This document shows positions 33,771-42,156 of a stretch of DNA of 64,000 nt, in pieces. Below the pieces are notes generated by a model, which ran no database searches, was not told the DNA's origin, and saw nothing but the letters and a program-made list of their open reading frames with translations. Each line of letters begins with the position of its first letter. Within the stretch, counting starts at the first letter, position 1. This DNA comes from Pelomonas paludis. Lineage in GTDB: Bacteria > Pseudomonadota > Gammaproteobacteria > Burkholderiales > Burkholderiaceae_C. The position numbers were made by a program, and so were the translations under genes. Location of the stretch: assembly GCF_039872745.1 (NCBI RefSeq), contig NZ_JBDPZD010000001.1, forward strand, positions 806,001 through 870,000, read 5' to 3'.

Positions 33771-34648
33771 AGCGCTGGTTCGTCGCTGCGCTGCTGGCCA
33801 CAGTCGCACTCAGCGCCCAAGCTGGCGTGCTGCGCACCTGCGACGCGCCACCGCGCAGCAGCCCGGCCGAGCAGGACCGCCTGCTGCAACTCGCCGCTGC
33901 CATCAAGGCGCGATTGGCGCAAAGCCCAGCCGCTGCCGCGCTGGTGTCCCGCACCGGCACCGACCTCTCCCGCCTCGGCCTGCGCTACTCGCACGCCGGC
34001 ATCGCGCTGCGCGAGGGCCTGGGCAGCCCCTGGGCCGTGCGCCAACTCTTCTATGCCTGCGAGGCCAGCGAGGGCCGGCTCTTTGACCAAGGCCTCGCGG
34101 GCTTTGTGCTGGGTGCGGACGACGTGCAAACCGCTTTTGTCAGCGTGCTGCTGCTGCCGCCCGAAGCGGCCGAGCCCCTGGCCCGCGCGACGCTTGATCG
34201 AGATCTTGCGCTGCAACTGCTGGAGAGCCGCTACAGCGCCAATGCCTATGCCTTCAGCACCCGCTACCAAAACTGCAACCAGTGGGTGGCCGAGTTGCTG
34301 GCCGCCAGCTTCAACGGCGCGCGCGACCGAGCCGCCGCCCAGGCCTGGCTGCGCGAGGCCGGCTATGCGCCCGAGCCGGTGCAGGTCGAGTCCGCCTGGG
34401 TCTGGCTGGCGGGCTCCTTTGTGCCCCATCTGCACTTCGACGACCACCCGCCCGAGGCCATTGCCGAGCGCCGCGTGCAGACCAGCCTGCCCGACCGGCT
34501 AGAAGCCTTTGCGCTGGCGCGCTGGCCGCAGGCTCAGCGGCTGGAGTTTTGCGTCGGGCCCGAGGGCGTGGTGATGCGTGAAGGCGGCGCGCCGCTGGGC
34601 GCTGACTGTCGCGCCGCACCCGGCGATCAGCTCACGCCGGGATCGTGA
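33767..34648 (+). CDS. DUF2145 family secreted protein, possible permuted NlpC/P60-like
   Basis: A 293-residue protein with signal peptide (ends SAQA, residue 19). Between residues 70 and 180 are LRYSHAGIAL (His76) and, after about 90 residues, YQNCNQWVAELL (Cys170). A His-first, Cys-later order in strand and helix contexts of this kind is the pattern of permuted papain-fold (NlpC/P60, YiiX/YaeF-type) proteins. I propose that DUF2145 has that fold; no experimental support is known to me. GTG start, coupled to the preceding gene. The 3' end overlaps the convergent GST gene by 17 bases. Confidence 0.72.
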   Translation: MKRWFVAALLATVALSAQAGVLRTCDAPPRSSPAEQDRLLQLAAAIKARLAQSPAAAALVSRTGTDLSRLGLRYSHAGIALREGLGSPWAVRQLFYACEASEGRLFDQGLAGFVLGADDVQTAFVSVLLLPPEAAEPLARATLDRDLALQLLESRYSANAYAFSTRYQNCNQWVAELLAASFNGARDRAAAQAWLREAGYAPEPVQVESAWVWLAGSFVPHLHFDDHPPEAIAERRVQTSLPDRLEAFALARWPQAQRLEFCVGPEGVVMREGGAPLGADCRAAPGDQLTPGS

Positions 34649-35336
34649 GCCCGCGCTGCACGGCGGGCCGTGCCAGGAAGGCCTCCAGCACGCGCTGCAC
34701 GTGGCTGAAGTCCGCAAACCCCACCAGCTCGCCCGCGCCGTAAAAGCCCACGAGGTTGCGCACCCACGGGAAGGTGGCGATGTCGGCCACGGTGTAGTCG
34801 TCGCCCATCATCCAGGCCTTGCCCGCGAGGTGCTTGTCGAGCACGGCCAGCAAACGGCGCGACTCGGCCACATAGCGGTCGCGCGGGCGCTTGTCCTCGT
34901 ACTCGCGGCCCGCAAACTTGTGGAAGAACCCCACCTGCCCAAACATCGGCCCCACGCCGCCCATCTGGAACATCAGCCACTGCAGGGTCTCAAGCCGCCG
35001 TGCGGGGTCCGCCGGCAGCAGGCGGCCGGTCTTCTCGGCCAGGTACCAGAGGATGGCGCCCGACTCGAACAGCGGCAGCGGCTGGCCGCCGGGCCCGTGC
35101 GGGTCAATGATGGCCGGGATCTTGTTGTTCGGGTTCAGCGCCAGGAACTCGGGGCTGAGCTGGTCATTGCTGTCGAAGCTGACGCGGTGCGCCTCATAGG
35201 GCAGGCCCAGCTCCTCCAGCGCAATGGACACCTTCACGCCATTGGGGGTGGCCAGCGAGTAGAGCTGCAGGCGGTCAGGGTGCCGGGCGGGCCACTTTGT
35301 CTGGATGACGGCTTGGACGGGATGAAGTGCTTGCAT
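34632..35336 (-). CDS. Glutathione S-transferase (Ure2p/YghU-like)
   Basis: A 234-residue cytoplasmic GST. The thioredoxin-fold N-domain has LYSLATPNGVKVSIALEELGLPYE (key part TPNGVKVSIALEE, typical of Ure2p/YfcG-type GSTs that use Thr/Asn rather than Tyr/Ser), the NPNNKIPAIIDP loop and LFESGAILWYLAEK. The all-helical C-domain follows, with DYTVADIATFPWVRN. Such enzymes have disulfide-bond reductase activity. The Met at 35336 is preferred to a longer version starting 16 codons upstream. It overlaps the DUF2145 3' end by 17 bases on the opposite strand. Confidence 0.9.
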   Translation of the reverse strand: MQALHPVQAVIQTKWPARHPDRLQLYSLATPNGVKVSIALEELGLPYEAHRVSFDSNDQLSPEFLALNPNNKIPAIIDPHGPGGQPLPLFESGAILWYLAEKTGRLLPADPARRLETLQWLMFQMGGVGPMFGQVGFFHKFAGREYEDKRPRDRYVAESRRLLAVLDKHLAGKAWMMGDDYTVADIATFPWVRNLVGFYGAGELVGFADFSHVQRVLEAFLARPAVQRGLTIPA

Positions 35337-35368
35337 CCCCCGCATTCTGACCAGAGGACAATGCCCCC

Positions 35369-36280
35369 ATGCGCCCTGCTGCAACGGCGGCCCGCTCGCG
35401 GCTCGCCATCTACCTCGACCTGATCCGCTGGAACCGCCCGGCCGGCTGGCTGTTGCTGCTCTGGCCCACGCTGTCGGCGCTGTGGATCGCGTCGGACGGC
35501 CGGCCTGGCTGGCACCTGGTGGCCGTGTTCACGCTCGGCACCATCCTCATGCGCTCGGCCGGTTGCTGTGCCAATGACGTGGCCGACCGCGAGTTCGACC
35601 GCCATGTGCGCCGCACCGCGCAGCGGCCCGTGACCAGTGGCGAGCTGCCCGTGCGCGAGGCCCTGCTGGTGGGCGCCGCGCTGGCGCTGCTGGCCTTTTT
35701 GCTGGTGCTCACCACCAACCCGCCCACCATCGCGCTCAGCTTCTTCGCGCTGGGTGTGGCCCTGGCCTACCCCTTTGCCAAGCGCGTGTTCGCCATGCCT
35801 CAGGCGGTGCTGGGCGTGGCCTTCTCCTTCGGCATCCCGATGGCCTTCACCGCTGCTTTGGGCGGCTCGGACTGGAAGCTCTCCACCCTGCTGGCCGCGC
35901 TGCCGCCGGTGGCCTGGGGCCTGTTTGTGTCCAACCTCTTCTGGGTGCTGGCCTATGACACCGAGTACGCGATGGTCGACCGCGAGGACGACCTGCGCAT
36001 CGGCATCAAGACCTCGGCCATCACCCTCGGCAAGTGGGATGTGGCCGGCGTGATGGGCTTTTACTGCGTCTACATCTTCAGCTGGACCCTGCTGGGCGTG
36101 CGCGTGGGGCTGGGCCACTGGTTCATGCTCGGCATGGCCGCCGCCACCGCGCAGGCCGTCTGGCACTACCTGTTGATCCGCAACCGCCGCCGCGAGGAAT
36201 GCTTCAAGGCCTTCCGCCAGAACCACTGGCTGGGGTTCGCGGTGTTTGCGGGTACGGTGGTGGACCTAGCGTTGCGCTGA
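35369..36280 (+). CDS. ubiA: 4-hydroxybenzoate polyprenyltransferase
   Basis: A 303-residue integral-membrane prenyltransferase with about eight helices. The two Asp-rich Mg-diphosphate motifs are NDVADREFD (near residue 70) and YDTEYAMVDREDD (near 200), both typical of UbiA. It attaches the polyprenyl tail to 4-hydroxybenzoate in ubiquinone synthesis. The substrate's producer, chorismate lyase UbiC, is encoded 3 kb away on the other strand. The start lies 32 bases from the divergent GST start. Confidence 0.95.
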   Translation: MRPAATAARSRLAIYLDLIRWNRPAGWLLLLWPTLSALWIASDGRPGWHLVAVFTLGTILMRSAGCCANDVADREFDRHVRRTAQRPVTSGELPVREALLVGAALALLAFLLVLTTNPPTIALSFFALGVALAYPFAKRVFAMPQAVLGVAFSFGIPMAFTAALGGSDWKLSTLLAALPPVAWGLFVSNLFWVLAYDTEYAMVDREDDLRIGIKTSAITLGKWDVAGVMGFYCVYIFSWTLLGVRVGLGHWFMLGMAAATAQAVWHYLLIRNRRREECFKAFRQNHWLGFAVFAGTVVDLALR

Positions 36281-36290
36281 AGCAGCGGCC

Positions 36291-37307
36291 TCACTCGAAG
36301 GGGTAACGCACCCCGATTTGCCGCCGGATCTCGTCCATGCATTCCAGCAGCGCGAGGCTCTCGCGGTGCGGCATGCGGGGGCTCTCCAGCAGGCCGGCGC
36401 GGATGCAGGCTTGTGCCTCGGCAATCTCGCCCTCGAAGCCATTGACGTGATGCGGCGCGTGCACGCGCTCGGGCTCGACGTTGCGGCGCAGCAGCTCGAC
36501 GCGCTCGGCCATGTGGAACCAGTCCGGCATGCGGATCGCGGCGCTGCTGCCGAAGATCTCGGCGCTGCAGGCCGAGACCGCGTCGAAGCCACAGCGGAAC
36601 TGCGAGACGAAGCCGCCCTTGAAGCGCATGGTGACCGAGACCGAGGCGTCCACGCCCGTGGGCGCCAGGCGGCCTTCGGCCTGCAGGTGTTCAAGGGCCG
36701 GGCACTCGCCGTAGGCCTGCTCCAGCACCCAGCGCGTCACCGCGAGGTTGTAGATGCCGATGTCGAGCAGGGAGCCACCGGCCAGGTCCGGGTTCCACAT
36801 CCGGCTGCCCAGGTCGCTCATGTCATTGGGGAAGCTGAAGTTGGACAGCATGCCGCGCAGGGTGCCGAGCCGGCCCTCGCGCAGCCAGCCGGCCATCACG
36901 TCATACGCGGGCAGGAAGCGCGTCCACAGCGCCTCCATCAGGAAGACGCCGCGTGTGCGGGCGAGAGCGATCAGTTGCTCGGCTTCAGCCAGCGTGGGCA
37001 CCAGGGGCTTCTCGCACAGCACCGGCTTGCCGGCCTCCAGGGCGGCGCGAACGTACTCGCCATGCTGGGCGTGCGGGGTGGCGATGTAGACGCCGTCGAG
37101 CTGCGGGTCGGCCAGGAAGGCCGCGAGGTCGGTGTCGATGCGGCCACCAAACTCGGCCGCAAAAACTTTCGCGCGCTCCGGGCTGCGGCCGTAGATGCTG
37201 TGCAGCTGTGCGCCCGGCACGCCCTTGAAGGCGCCGGCAAAGCGGCGGGCGATGTTGCCGGGGCCGATGACGCCCCAACGGAACGGGTGAGCTTGATCAG
37301 GATTCAT
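36291..37307 (-). CDS. Gfo/Idh/MocA family oxidoreductase
   Basis: A 338-residue NAD(P)-dependent oxidoreductase. Rossmann opening WGVIGPGNIARRFA, then VYIATPHAQHGEYVRAALEAGKPVLCEKPL with the catalytic-region Lys (CEKPL), and the C-terminal beta-sheet domain. Relatives act on sugars, inositol or dihydrodiols (trans-1,2-dihydrobenzene-1,2-diol dehydrogenase type), and the specific substrate cannot be told. It lies downstream of and overlaps the HPP-CBS gene by 11 bases, suggesting coupled expression. Confidence 0.85.
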   Translation of the reverse strand: MNPDQAHPFRWGVIGPGNIARRFAGAFKGVPGAQLHSIYGRSPERAKVFAAEFGGRIDTDLAAFLADPQLDGVYIATPHAQHGEYVRAALEAGKPVLCEKPLVPTLAEAEQLIALARTRGVFLMEALWTRFLPAYDVMAGWLREGRLGTLRGMLSNFSFPNDMSDLGSRMWNPDLAGGSLLDIGIYNLAVTRWVLEQAYGECPALEHLQAEGRLAPTGVDASVSVTMRFKGGFVSQFRCGFDAVSACSAEIFGSSAAIRMPDWFHMAERVELLRRNVEPERVHAPHHVNGFEGEIAEAQACIRAGLLESPRMPHRESLALLECMDEIRRQIGVRYPFE

Positions 37308-38460
37308 GGGTCAGGGCCTTGACGATGTCGGTCTGGGTGAGGATGCCGACGAGCCGGGCTTGCTCGCCGACGATGGGCAAATGGTGGTGGCCGCTGGCGG
37401 CGAAGTAGGGCAGCACCTCGCTGACGGGCCGGTCGTGGCTGGCCACGCGCACATGGCGCGTCATGATCTGGCCCACAACCTCGGGCTTGTCGGAGTGCGT
37501 GGTGTGGCTGGGCTTGAGCAGGTTTTGCAGCCGGCTGGCCAGGCCTTGGTGCAGGCCGGCCTCGGCCGCGCGCAAGAAGTCCGAGCGCGTGACGATGCCG
37601 ACGATGCGCTGCACCCGGTCCACCACGGGCAGGGCCTTGATCTGGTGCTGTTGCAGCAGGTCCCAGGCTTCTTCGAGCGAGGTGCCGTAGACGACGGTGA
37701 TCACCGGCTGCGTCATCACCTCACTGCAGCGCAGCACATGCATGCGGTTGCGGTAGCCCAATAGCTCGGCCTCGTGCAGCAGCTCGGCCAGGTCGTCGCG
37801 CGGCACGTCGAGCACCTGGTTGTAGCGGGACAGCACGGCGTCGAGCTCGGCCTCGCCAAAGCGCTGGGGCGTTGCCGAGACGCCCGCCGCCACGGGCAGG
37901 CTGACCTGGGCGTGCGGATAGCGGCGACCGCTGAGCCGGTTGTAGGCCGTGCCCACCAGCACCAGCAGCAGCGAGTTGAAGGCCACGGGCAGTGCGGCAA
38001 AGCCCCAGGCCGTGGTGCCCGTCAAGACCATCAAGAGCGCCGACGCGCCGCCCGGCGGGTGCAGGCAGCGCAGCAGGAACATCAGCGCAATCGCACTGCC
38101 CACGGCCACGGCGCCCAGTGCCCAGACCGGCCCGTGCAGCAGGTGCAGCGTGGCAATGCCCGCAAGCGCCGAGACCGTGTTGCCGCCCACCACCGCCCAG
38201 GGCTGGGCCAGCGGGCTGGCGGGCACGCAGAACACCAGCACCGCGCTGGCGCCCAGCGGCGCCACCAGCCATGGCGAGGCGGCGGCCGTCGGCCCCAGCC
38301 AGCCGCGCGCGGCAGCGGCGGTGGCCAGTCCGGCCAGCAAGATGCCGAGTGCGGCCCCGGCGCTGGCGCGCAGGCGCTCGCGCAGGTCCACCTGCATGGG
38401 CGCGGGGCGCAGCTGGTGCCAGAGTACTTGGAGAGCGGAGCGGACGGCAGTGACGGGCAT
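37297..38460 (-). CDS. HPP-family membrane protein fused to two CBS domains
   Basis: A 387-residue protein. Residues 1-175 hold four or five hydrophobic helices with the HPP motif CLHPPGGASALL; residues 235-387 hold a CBS pair (VMTQPVITVVYGTSLEEAWDLL, IMTRHVRVASHDRPVSEVL). HPP proteins have been linked to nitrite transport in chloroplasts; bacterial roles are uncertain. CBS pairs bind adenine nucleotides. Met at 38460 is preferred over a longer start. It begins a two-gene operon with the Gfo/Idh gene. Confidence 0.85.
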   Translation of the reverse strand: MPVTAVRSALQVLWHQLRPAPMQVDLRERLRASAGAALGILLAGLATAAAARGWLGPTAAASPWLVAPLGASAVLVFCVPASPLAQPWAVVGGNTVSALAGIATLHLLHGPVWALGAVAVGSAIALMFLLRCLHPPGGASALLMVLTGTTAWGFAALPVAFNSLLLVLVGTAYNRLSGRRYPHAQVSLPVAAGVSATPQRFGEAELDAVLSRYNQVLDVPRDDLAELLHEAELLGYRNRMHVLRCSEVMTQPVITVVYGTSLEEAWDLLQQHQIKALPVVDRVQRIVGIVTRSDFLRAAEAGLHQGLASRLQNLLKPSHTTHSDKPEVVGQIMTRHVRVASHDRPVSEVLPYFAASGHHHLPIVGEQARLVGILTQTDIVKALTHES

Positions 38461-38565
38461 GGGCGGGGCGGATTCTCGTAGCGAAGCCCGGCGCCCGAGC
38501 CGCATCGGCCCTCCCGCTCAAGCTCGGCGCGCGAGTCCGTTCGTTGCCCCGGCACCCGGCCACGC

Positions 38566-38600
38566 AAAAGCCCGGGCCCAGCGCATTGCGCAGCCCGGGG
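38566..38600 (-). terminator. Rho-independent terminator for the AP2-like gene
   Basis: Read on the minus strand, CCCCGGGC, inner TGCGCAATGCGCTG and GCCCGGG are followed by TTTT. The stem is strong, and it stands 21 bases after the stop of the gene at 38622. Confidence 0.6.
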
Positions 38601-38621
38601 TGGGTGATGGACGCGGGCGCC

Positions 38622-39173
38622 TCAGCGCGCCAGCGTCAACAGGGACTTGAACTGCTCCTTGAGCGCCAGGGCCTCGGCCCGCTTGGCACGGGTCGCGGCA
38701 CGTTGGTAGGCAGCTTCGGCCTTCTCGCGCAGCGCGATGGCTTGCAGCAGCGCCTCCTGGTAGCGCTCAGGGGTGTAGGTGTTCTCGGTGCCAATGTAGA
38801 CGCTGCGCGCCTGCGGGGTGTCGCCAAAGCGCGGGAGCGTCACGGCAAAGCTGCAGTCGCGCACGCGGCTGCCGGCGCGCTGGCGCACCACGGGGCCCGA
38901 GATGCCCGAGGGCAGGTCGGTCTGCTTGCGGCGGCTGGGCGTGCGGCGCAGGCGCGAGGGCGCCGGCAAGGTGGCGATGCGCTTGAGCAGCTCCTTCACG
39001 GCCAGGGCCAGCGCGCGGCGGGCGCCGCTGCCGTCATTGCTGTGGTCGGAGTACAGCTTGGTGCCGCCGTAGCGGAGTTGCCACCCGTGGGTGGAGAGGT
39101 GGTCGATGCGCTGGATGCAAGGGGGCACCTCAAAGCGCTCGCCGGAAAAGATCACGACGTCTCTGGTGTTCAT
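38622..39173 (-). CDS. Unknown basic protein with AP2-like segments
   Basis: A 183-residue, strongly basic protein without signal peptide. It has two segments that resemble bacterial AP2/ERF-type DNA-binding modules: GWQLRYGGTKLYSDHSNDGS.. (residues 31-50) followed by a helix, and SGISGPVVRQRAGSRVRDCS (residues 94-113) leading into FAVTLPRFGDTPQARSVYIG and a long helix, PERYQEALLQAIALREKAEA. This is a weak resemblance and the gene is otherwise unrecognised. ATG at 39173 is preferred to the one five codons upstream. It has its own terminator and no operon partner. Confidence 0.6.
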   Translation of the reverse strand: MNTRDVVIFSGERFEVPPCIQRIDHLSTHGWQLRYGGTKLYSDHSNDGSGARRALALAVKELLKRIATLPAPSRLRRTPSRRKQTDLPSGISGPVVRQRAGSRVRDCSFAVTLPRFGDTPQARSVYIGTENTYTPERYQEALLQAIALREKAEAAYQRAATRAKRAEALALKEQFKSLLTLAR

Positions 39174-39242
39174 GCCTGGTCTGAGCATGTGCGGCCACTT
39201 GGTGTCTCCACGGGTGGCTCTTGTCCCCTGAGGACTTTCAGT

Positions 39243-39842
39243 TTAGGCGGGGCCGCGAGGTGGCCCTGGCAGGGTTTGAACCCAAAACGGGGGGAGCGGT
39301 TTCCCGGAGATGCGGCGCGCGCCGGGCGGCTGGCCCACCAGCGCCGGCGCAAAGACCTCCATCACCCGCAGGGCCGCGCCACCGCGCGTGAAGACCGAGC
39401 TGCGCGACCACTGCAGGCCCGCCGGCGGCAACCCCTGGCCGGCTTGTTGCCAGCTGCGTGCAAGGCCGCGTCGCGTGGCGCCCACACGTGGCAACCGCTG
39501 CGGGCACAAAGCACTGCGCTGGATGCGCGGGTCGCCGTAGAGCAGGTGGGCCAGCGGGCGGGTGCCCAGGCCCTTGAGGGCCTTCCAGGGGCCCCGCGTG
39601 GCGCGGAGCAGCACGGCCGAGCGAGCCCAGACCACCGGCTCGCCGCCCACATGCAGCAGCACCTCGCGCACCAGGCTCGGGCCGCGCGCGCCCAGGGCCG
39701 CACGCTCGGCAGCCTGTAGGCGGGCCAGGCCCTGGCGCAGCAGCTGCACCTCAAAGCCCCGCCCCAATGCGGCCAGCCGCCGGCTCAGCGAACCCGGCGC
39801 CATCACCCAGGGGCGCAGGCTGCCCCGTGTTGCCAGCCCCAT
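39243..39842 (-). CDS. ubiC: Chorismate lyase
   Basis: A 199-residue protein recognised from the UbiC pattern WVMAPGSLSRRLAALG, VREVLLHVGGEPVVWARSAV, LKGLGTRPLAHLLYGDPRIQRS and the C-terminal WSRSSVF..G..LRVMEVFAPAL. It converts chorismate to 4-hydroxybenzoate and pyruvate, the first committed step of ubiquinone synthesis. The active-site Arg in WARS and the Glu of VMEVF are in place. The C-terminus has about 25 extra Pro/Arg-rich residues compared with E. coli UbiC. The start overlaps the stop of the GMC oxidoreductase gene by one base. Confidence 0.8.
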   Translation of the reverse strand: MGLATRGSLRPWVMAPGSLSRRLAALGRGFEVQLLRQGLARLQAAERAALGARGPSLVREVLLHVGGEPVVWARSAVLLRATRGPWKALKGLGTRPLAHLLYGDPRIQRSALCPQRLPRVGATRRGLARSWQQAGQGLPPAGLQWSRSSVFTRGGAALRVMEVFAPALVGQPPGARRISGKPLPPFWVQTLPGPPRGPA

Positions 39843-41491
39843 CAGTCGCGTGCCATCCAGCGCGCCGCCTTCTCGGCAATCATCAAGGTGGGCGAGCCCG
39901 TGTTGCCGCTGGTGATGGTGGGCATGACGCTGGCGTCGGCAATGCGCACGCCGCTCACGCCGCGCAGGTGCAGGTGCGGGTCGGTGACAGCGAGCGGGTC
40001 GTCATCGCGCCCCATCTTGCAGGTGCCCACCGGGTGGAAGATGGTGGTGCCGATCTCGCCGGCCAGGCGCGTCAGGTCGTCGTCGCTCTGGTACTGCGCG
40101 CCGGGGCGGAACTCCTCGGGCCGGTAGCGCGCCAGGGCCGGCTGGGCCATGATCTGGCGCGTGAGGCGCAGGCTCTCCAGGGCGACCCGGCGGTCGGCCT
40201 CGGTGCTCAGGTAATTGGGCGCGATCAGCGGCGCGGCGCCGGGGTCGTTCGAGCGCAGGCGCACGCTGCCACGGCTCGTCGGGTTGAGGTTGCAGACGCT
40301 GGCCGTGAAGGCGTTGAAGCGGTGCAGCGGCTCGCCAAAGGCGTCCAGCGAGAGTGGCTGCACGTGGTACTGCAGGTTGGCCCAGGGCTGCTCGGGGCTG
40401 GAGCGCGCAAAGGCTCCGAGCTGCGAGGGCGCCATGCTCATCGGCCCCGTGCGGCGCAGCAGGTACTCCAGGCCGATGGCCGCCTTGCCCCACCAGTGCG
40501 CGGCGCGCGTGTTCAGCGTGGGCGCGCCCGACACCTTGAACACCGAGCGGATCTGCAGATGGTCTTGCAGATTAGCGCCCACGCCCGGCATGTCGCGCTC
40601 GACCTTGATGCCGAGCGACTGCAGCAGCTCGGCCGGCCCCAGGCCGCTGAGCTGCAGGATCTGCGGCGTGCCAATGGCGCCGGCCGCCAGCACCAGCTCG
40701 CCGCCCGGCTCCAGCCAGGGGTGCTCCATGCCGTGCGGCGTCAGCACCTCCGCGCCCGCGCAGCGCAGGCCGCTGTCGTCGTGCATCAGGCGCAGGCGCT
40801 GGACCTGGGCGCCGGTCCAGAGCTCGAAGTTGGGCCGCCCATAGCAGGTCGGCCGCAGGAAGGCCTTGGCCGTGTTCCAGCGCAGGCCACCGCGCTGGTT
40901 GACCTCGAAATAGCCGACACCAAAGTTGTCGCCCGCGTTGAAGTCCGGCGTGGCCGGGATGCCGGCCTGGCTGGCGGCCTCGGCAAAGGCGTCGAGGATC
41001 TCCCAGCGCAGCCGCTGGCGCTCGACGCGCCACTCGCCGCCATGACCATGCAGGTCGGCAAAGCCTTCGGGTGCGTTCTTGGCCGCGTCCAGGCGCCAAT
41101 GGTCCTCGTGCCGTTTGAAGGCGCGCAGCACCGAGGCCCAGCGCCAGGTCTCGTCGCCGGTGGCCTCGGCCCAGGCCTCGTAGTCCCGCGCCTGGCCGCG
41201 CATGTAGATCATGCCGTTGATGCTGGACGAGCCGCCCAGCAGCTTGCCACGCGGGTAGCGCAGCCTCCGCCCTTGCAGGCCCGGCTCGGCTTCGGTCTCG
41301 TAGCACCAGTCGGTGCGCGGATTGCCGATGCACTTCAGGTAGCCCACGGGGATGTGCACCCAGTGGTAGTCGTCCCGCCCCCCGGCCTCGATCAGCAGCA
41401 CGCGCCGCTTGGGGTCGCGGCTCAGCCGGTTGGCCAGCAGGCAGCCGGCTGAGCCGGCGCCAACGATGATGGTGTGAAAGCCTTGCGCCAT
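39842..41491 (-). CDS. GMC oxidoreductase (choline dehydrogenase-like)
   Basis: A 549-residue FAD enzyme: dinucleotide motif IVGAGSAGCLLANRLS near residue 10, GMC signature 1 (GKLLGGSSSINGMIYMRG), signature 2 (GAIGTPQILQLSGLGP), and the C-terminal catalytic HPVGTCKMG and NTGSPTLMIAEKAA. GMC enzymes oxidise alcohols such as choline; no betaine genes are close, so the substrate is open. It is co-transcribed with ubiC. The stop and the ubiC ATG share one base. Confidence 0.9.
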   Translation of the reverse strand: MAQGFHTIIVGAGSAGCLLANRLSRDPKRRVLLIEAGGRDDYHWVHIPVGYLKCIGNPRTDWCYETEAEPGLQGRRLRYPRGKLLGGSSSINGMIYMRGQARDYEAWAEATGDETWRWASVLRAFKRHEDHWRLDAAKNAPEGFADLHGHGGEWRVERQRLRWEILDAFAEAASQAGIPATPDFNAGDNFGVGYFEVNQRGGLRWNTAKAFLRPTCYGRPNFELWTGAQVQRLRLMHDDSGLRCAGAEVLTPHGMEHPWLEPGGELVLAAGAIGTPQILQLSGLGPAELLQSLGIKVERDMPGVGANLQDHLQIRSVFKVSGAPTLNTRAAHWWGKAAIGLEYLLRRTGPMSMAPSQLGAFARSSPEQPWANLQYHVQPLSLDAFGEPLHRFNAFTASVCNLNPTSRGSVRLRSNDPGAAPLIAPNYLSTEADRRVALESLRLTRQIMAQPALARYRPEEFRPGAQYQSDDDLTRLAGEIGTTIFHPVGTCKMGRDDDPLAVTDPHLHLRGVSGVRIADASVMPTITSGNTGSPTLMIAEKAARWMARD

Positions 41492-41514
41492 GGGTGCGCG
41501 ACCATAGCAGGCGT

Positions 41515-42156
41515 TCAGCCCAAGTTGCGCGCGCCCAGGATGGGGAAGAGCTTAGTCAGCCCGTCCGCCAGCAGCTCGACCGCCACCGCCGCCAGGATCA
41601 GACCCATCAGCCGGGTCATGATGTTGATGCCCGTGCTGCCCAGCGCCTTGGCGATGCGGCCCGAGGCCATGAACACCACCCAGGTCACGGCGCCCACCAC
41701 GACGCCGTAGCCGACCAGCACCGCCAGCTCCCACCACTGGCGGGTTTTCTCGGCGTAGATGACCATGGTCGAGATCGTGGCGGGGCCCGTCAGCAGCGGG
41801 ATGGCCAGCGGCACCACGGCGATGCTGGCGCCGGCGTCCACCTTGCTGGTGCCCTCGCTCACGTCCTCCTTGCGCCCCTCGGCCGGCTGGGCGTTGAGCA
41901 TGGCCAGTGAAGAGATCAGCAGCAGGCAGCCGCCCCCGACCTGGAAGCTGGCCAGCGAGATACCGAAGAACTCGATGATGCGCAGCCCGCAGAGCGCGCT
42001 CAGCGCGATCACGGCGCCGGCCGTGAAGGCGCTGACGCCAATCGTCCGGCGCCGCTGGGCAGGGCTGAAGCTGGCCGTGAAATGGATGAAGAACGGCACC
42101 ACGCCCACCGGGTTCACGATGGCCAGCAAGGTGACCAGGGGCTTGAAGATCTCCAT
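41515..42156 (-). CDS. MarC family integral membrane protein
   Basis: A 213-residue protein with six hydrophobic helices. MEIFKPLVTLLAIVNPVGVVPFF at the start and VVPLAIPLLTGPATISTMV near residue 115 are the MarC family duplicated-motif regions. MarC proteins were once linked to multiple antibiotic resistance, but that was later withdrawn; function is unknown. Met at 42156 gives the conserved N-terminus. It sits 23 bases upstream of the GMC gene and may share its transcript. Confidence 0.88.
   Translation of the reverse strand: MEIFKPLVTLLAIVNPVGVVPFFIHFTASFSPAQRRRTIGVSAFTAGAVIALSALCGLRIIEFFGISLASFQVGGGCLLLISSLAMLNAQPAEGRKEDVSEGTSKVDAGASIAVVPLAIPLLTGPATISTMVIYAEKTRQWWELAVLVGYGVVVGAVTWVVFMASGRIAKALGSTGINIMTRLMGLILAAVAVELLADGLTKLFPILGARNLG

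Noticed and set aside
36318..37322. A plus-strand frame opposite the Gfo/Idh/MocA oxidoreductase
   Set aside because: The minus-strand protein has full Rossmann and CEKPL motifs; the plus frame has none.
39240..39300. A tRNA-like GGTTTGAACCC stretch
   Set aside because: No acceptor stem or anticodon arm can be drawn, and it lies in the ubiC 3' coding end.
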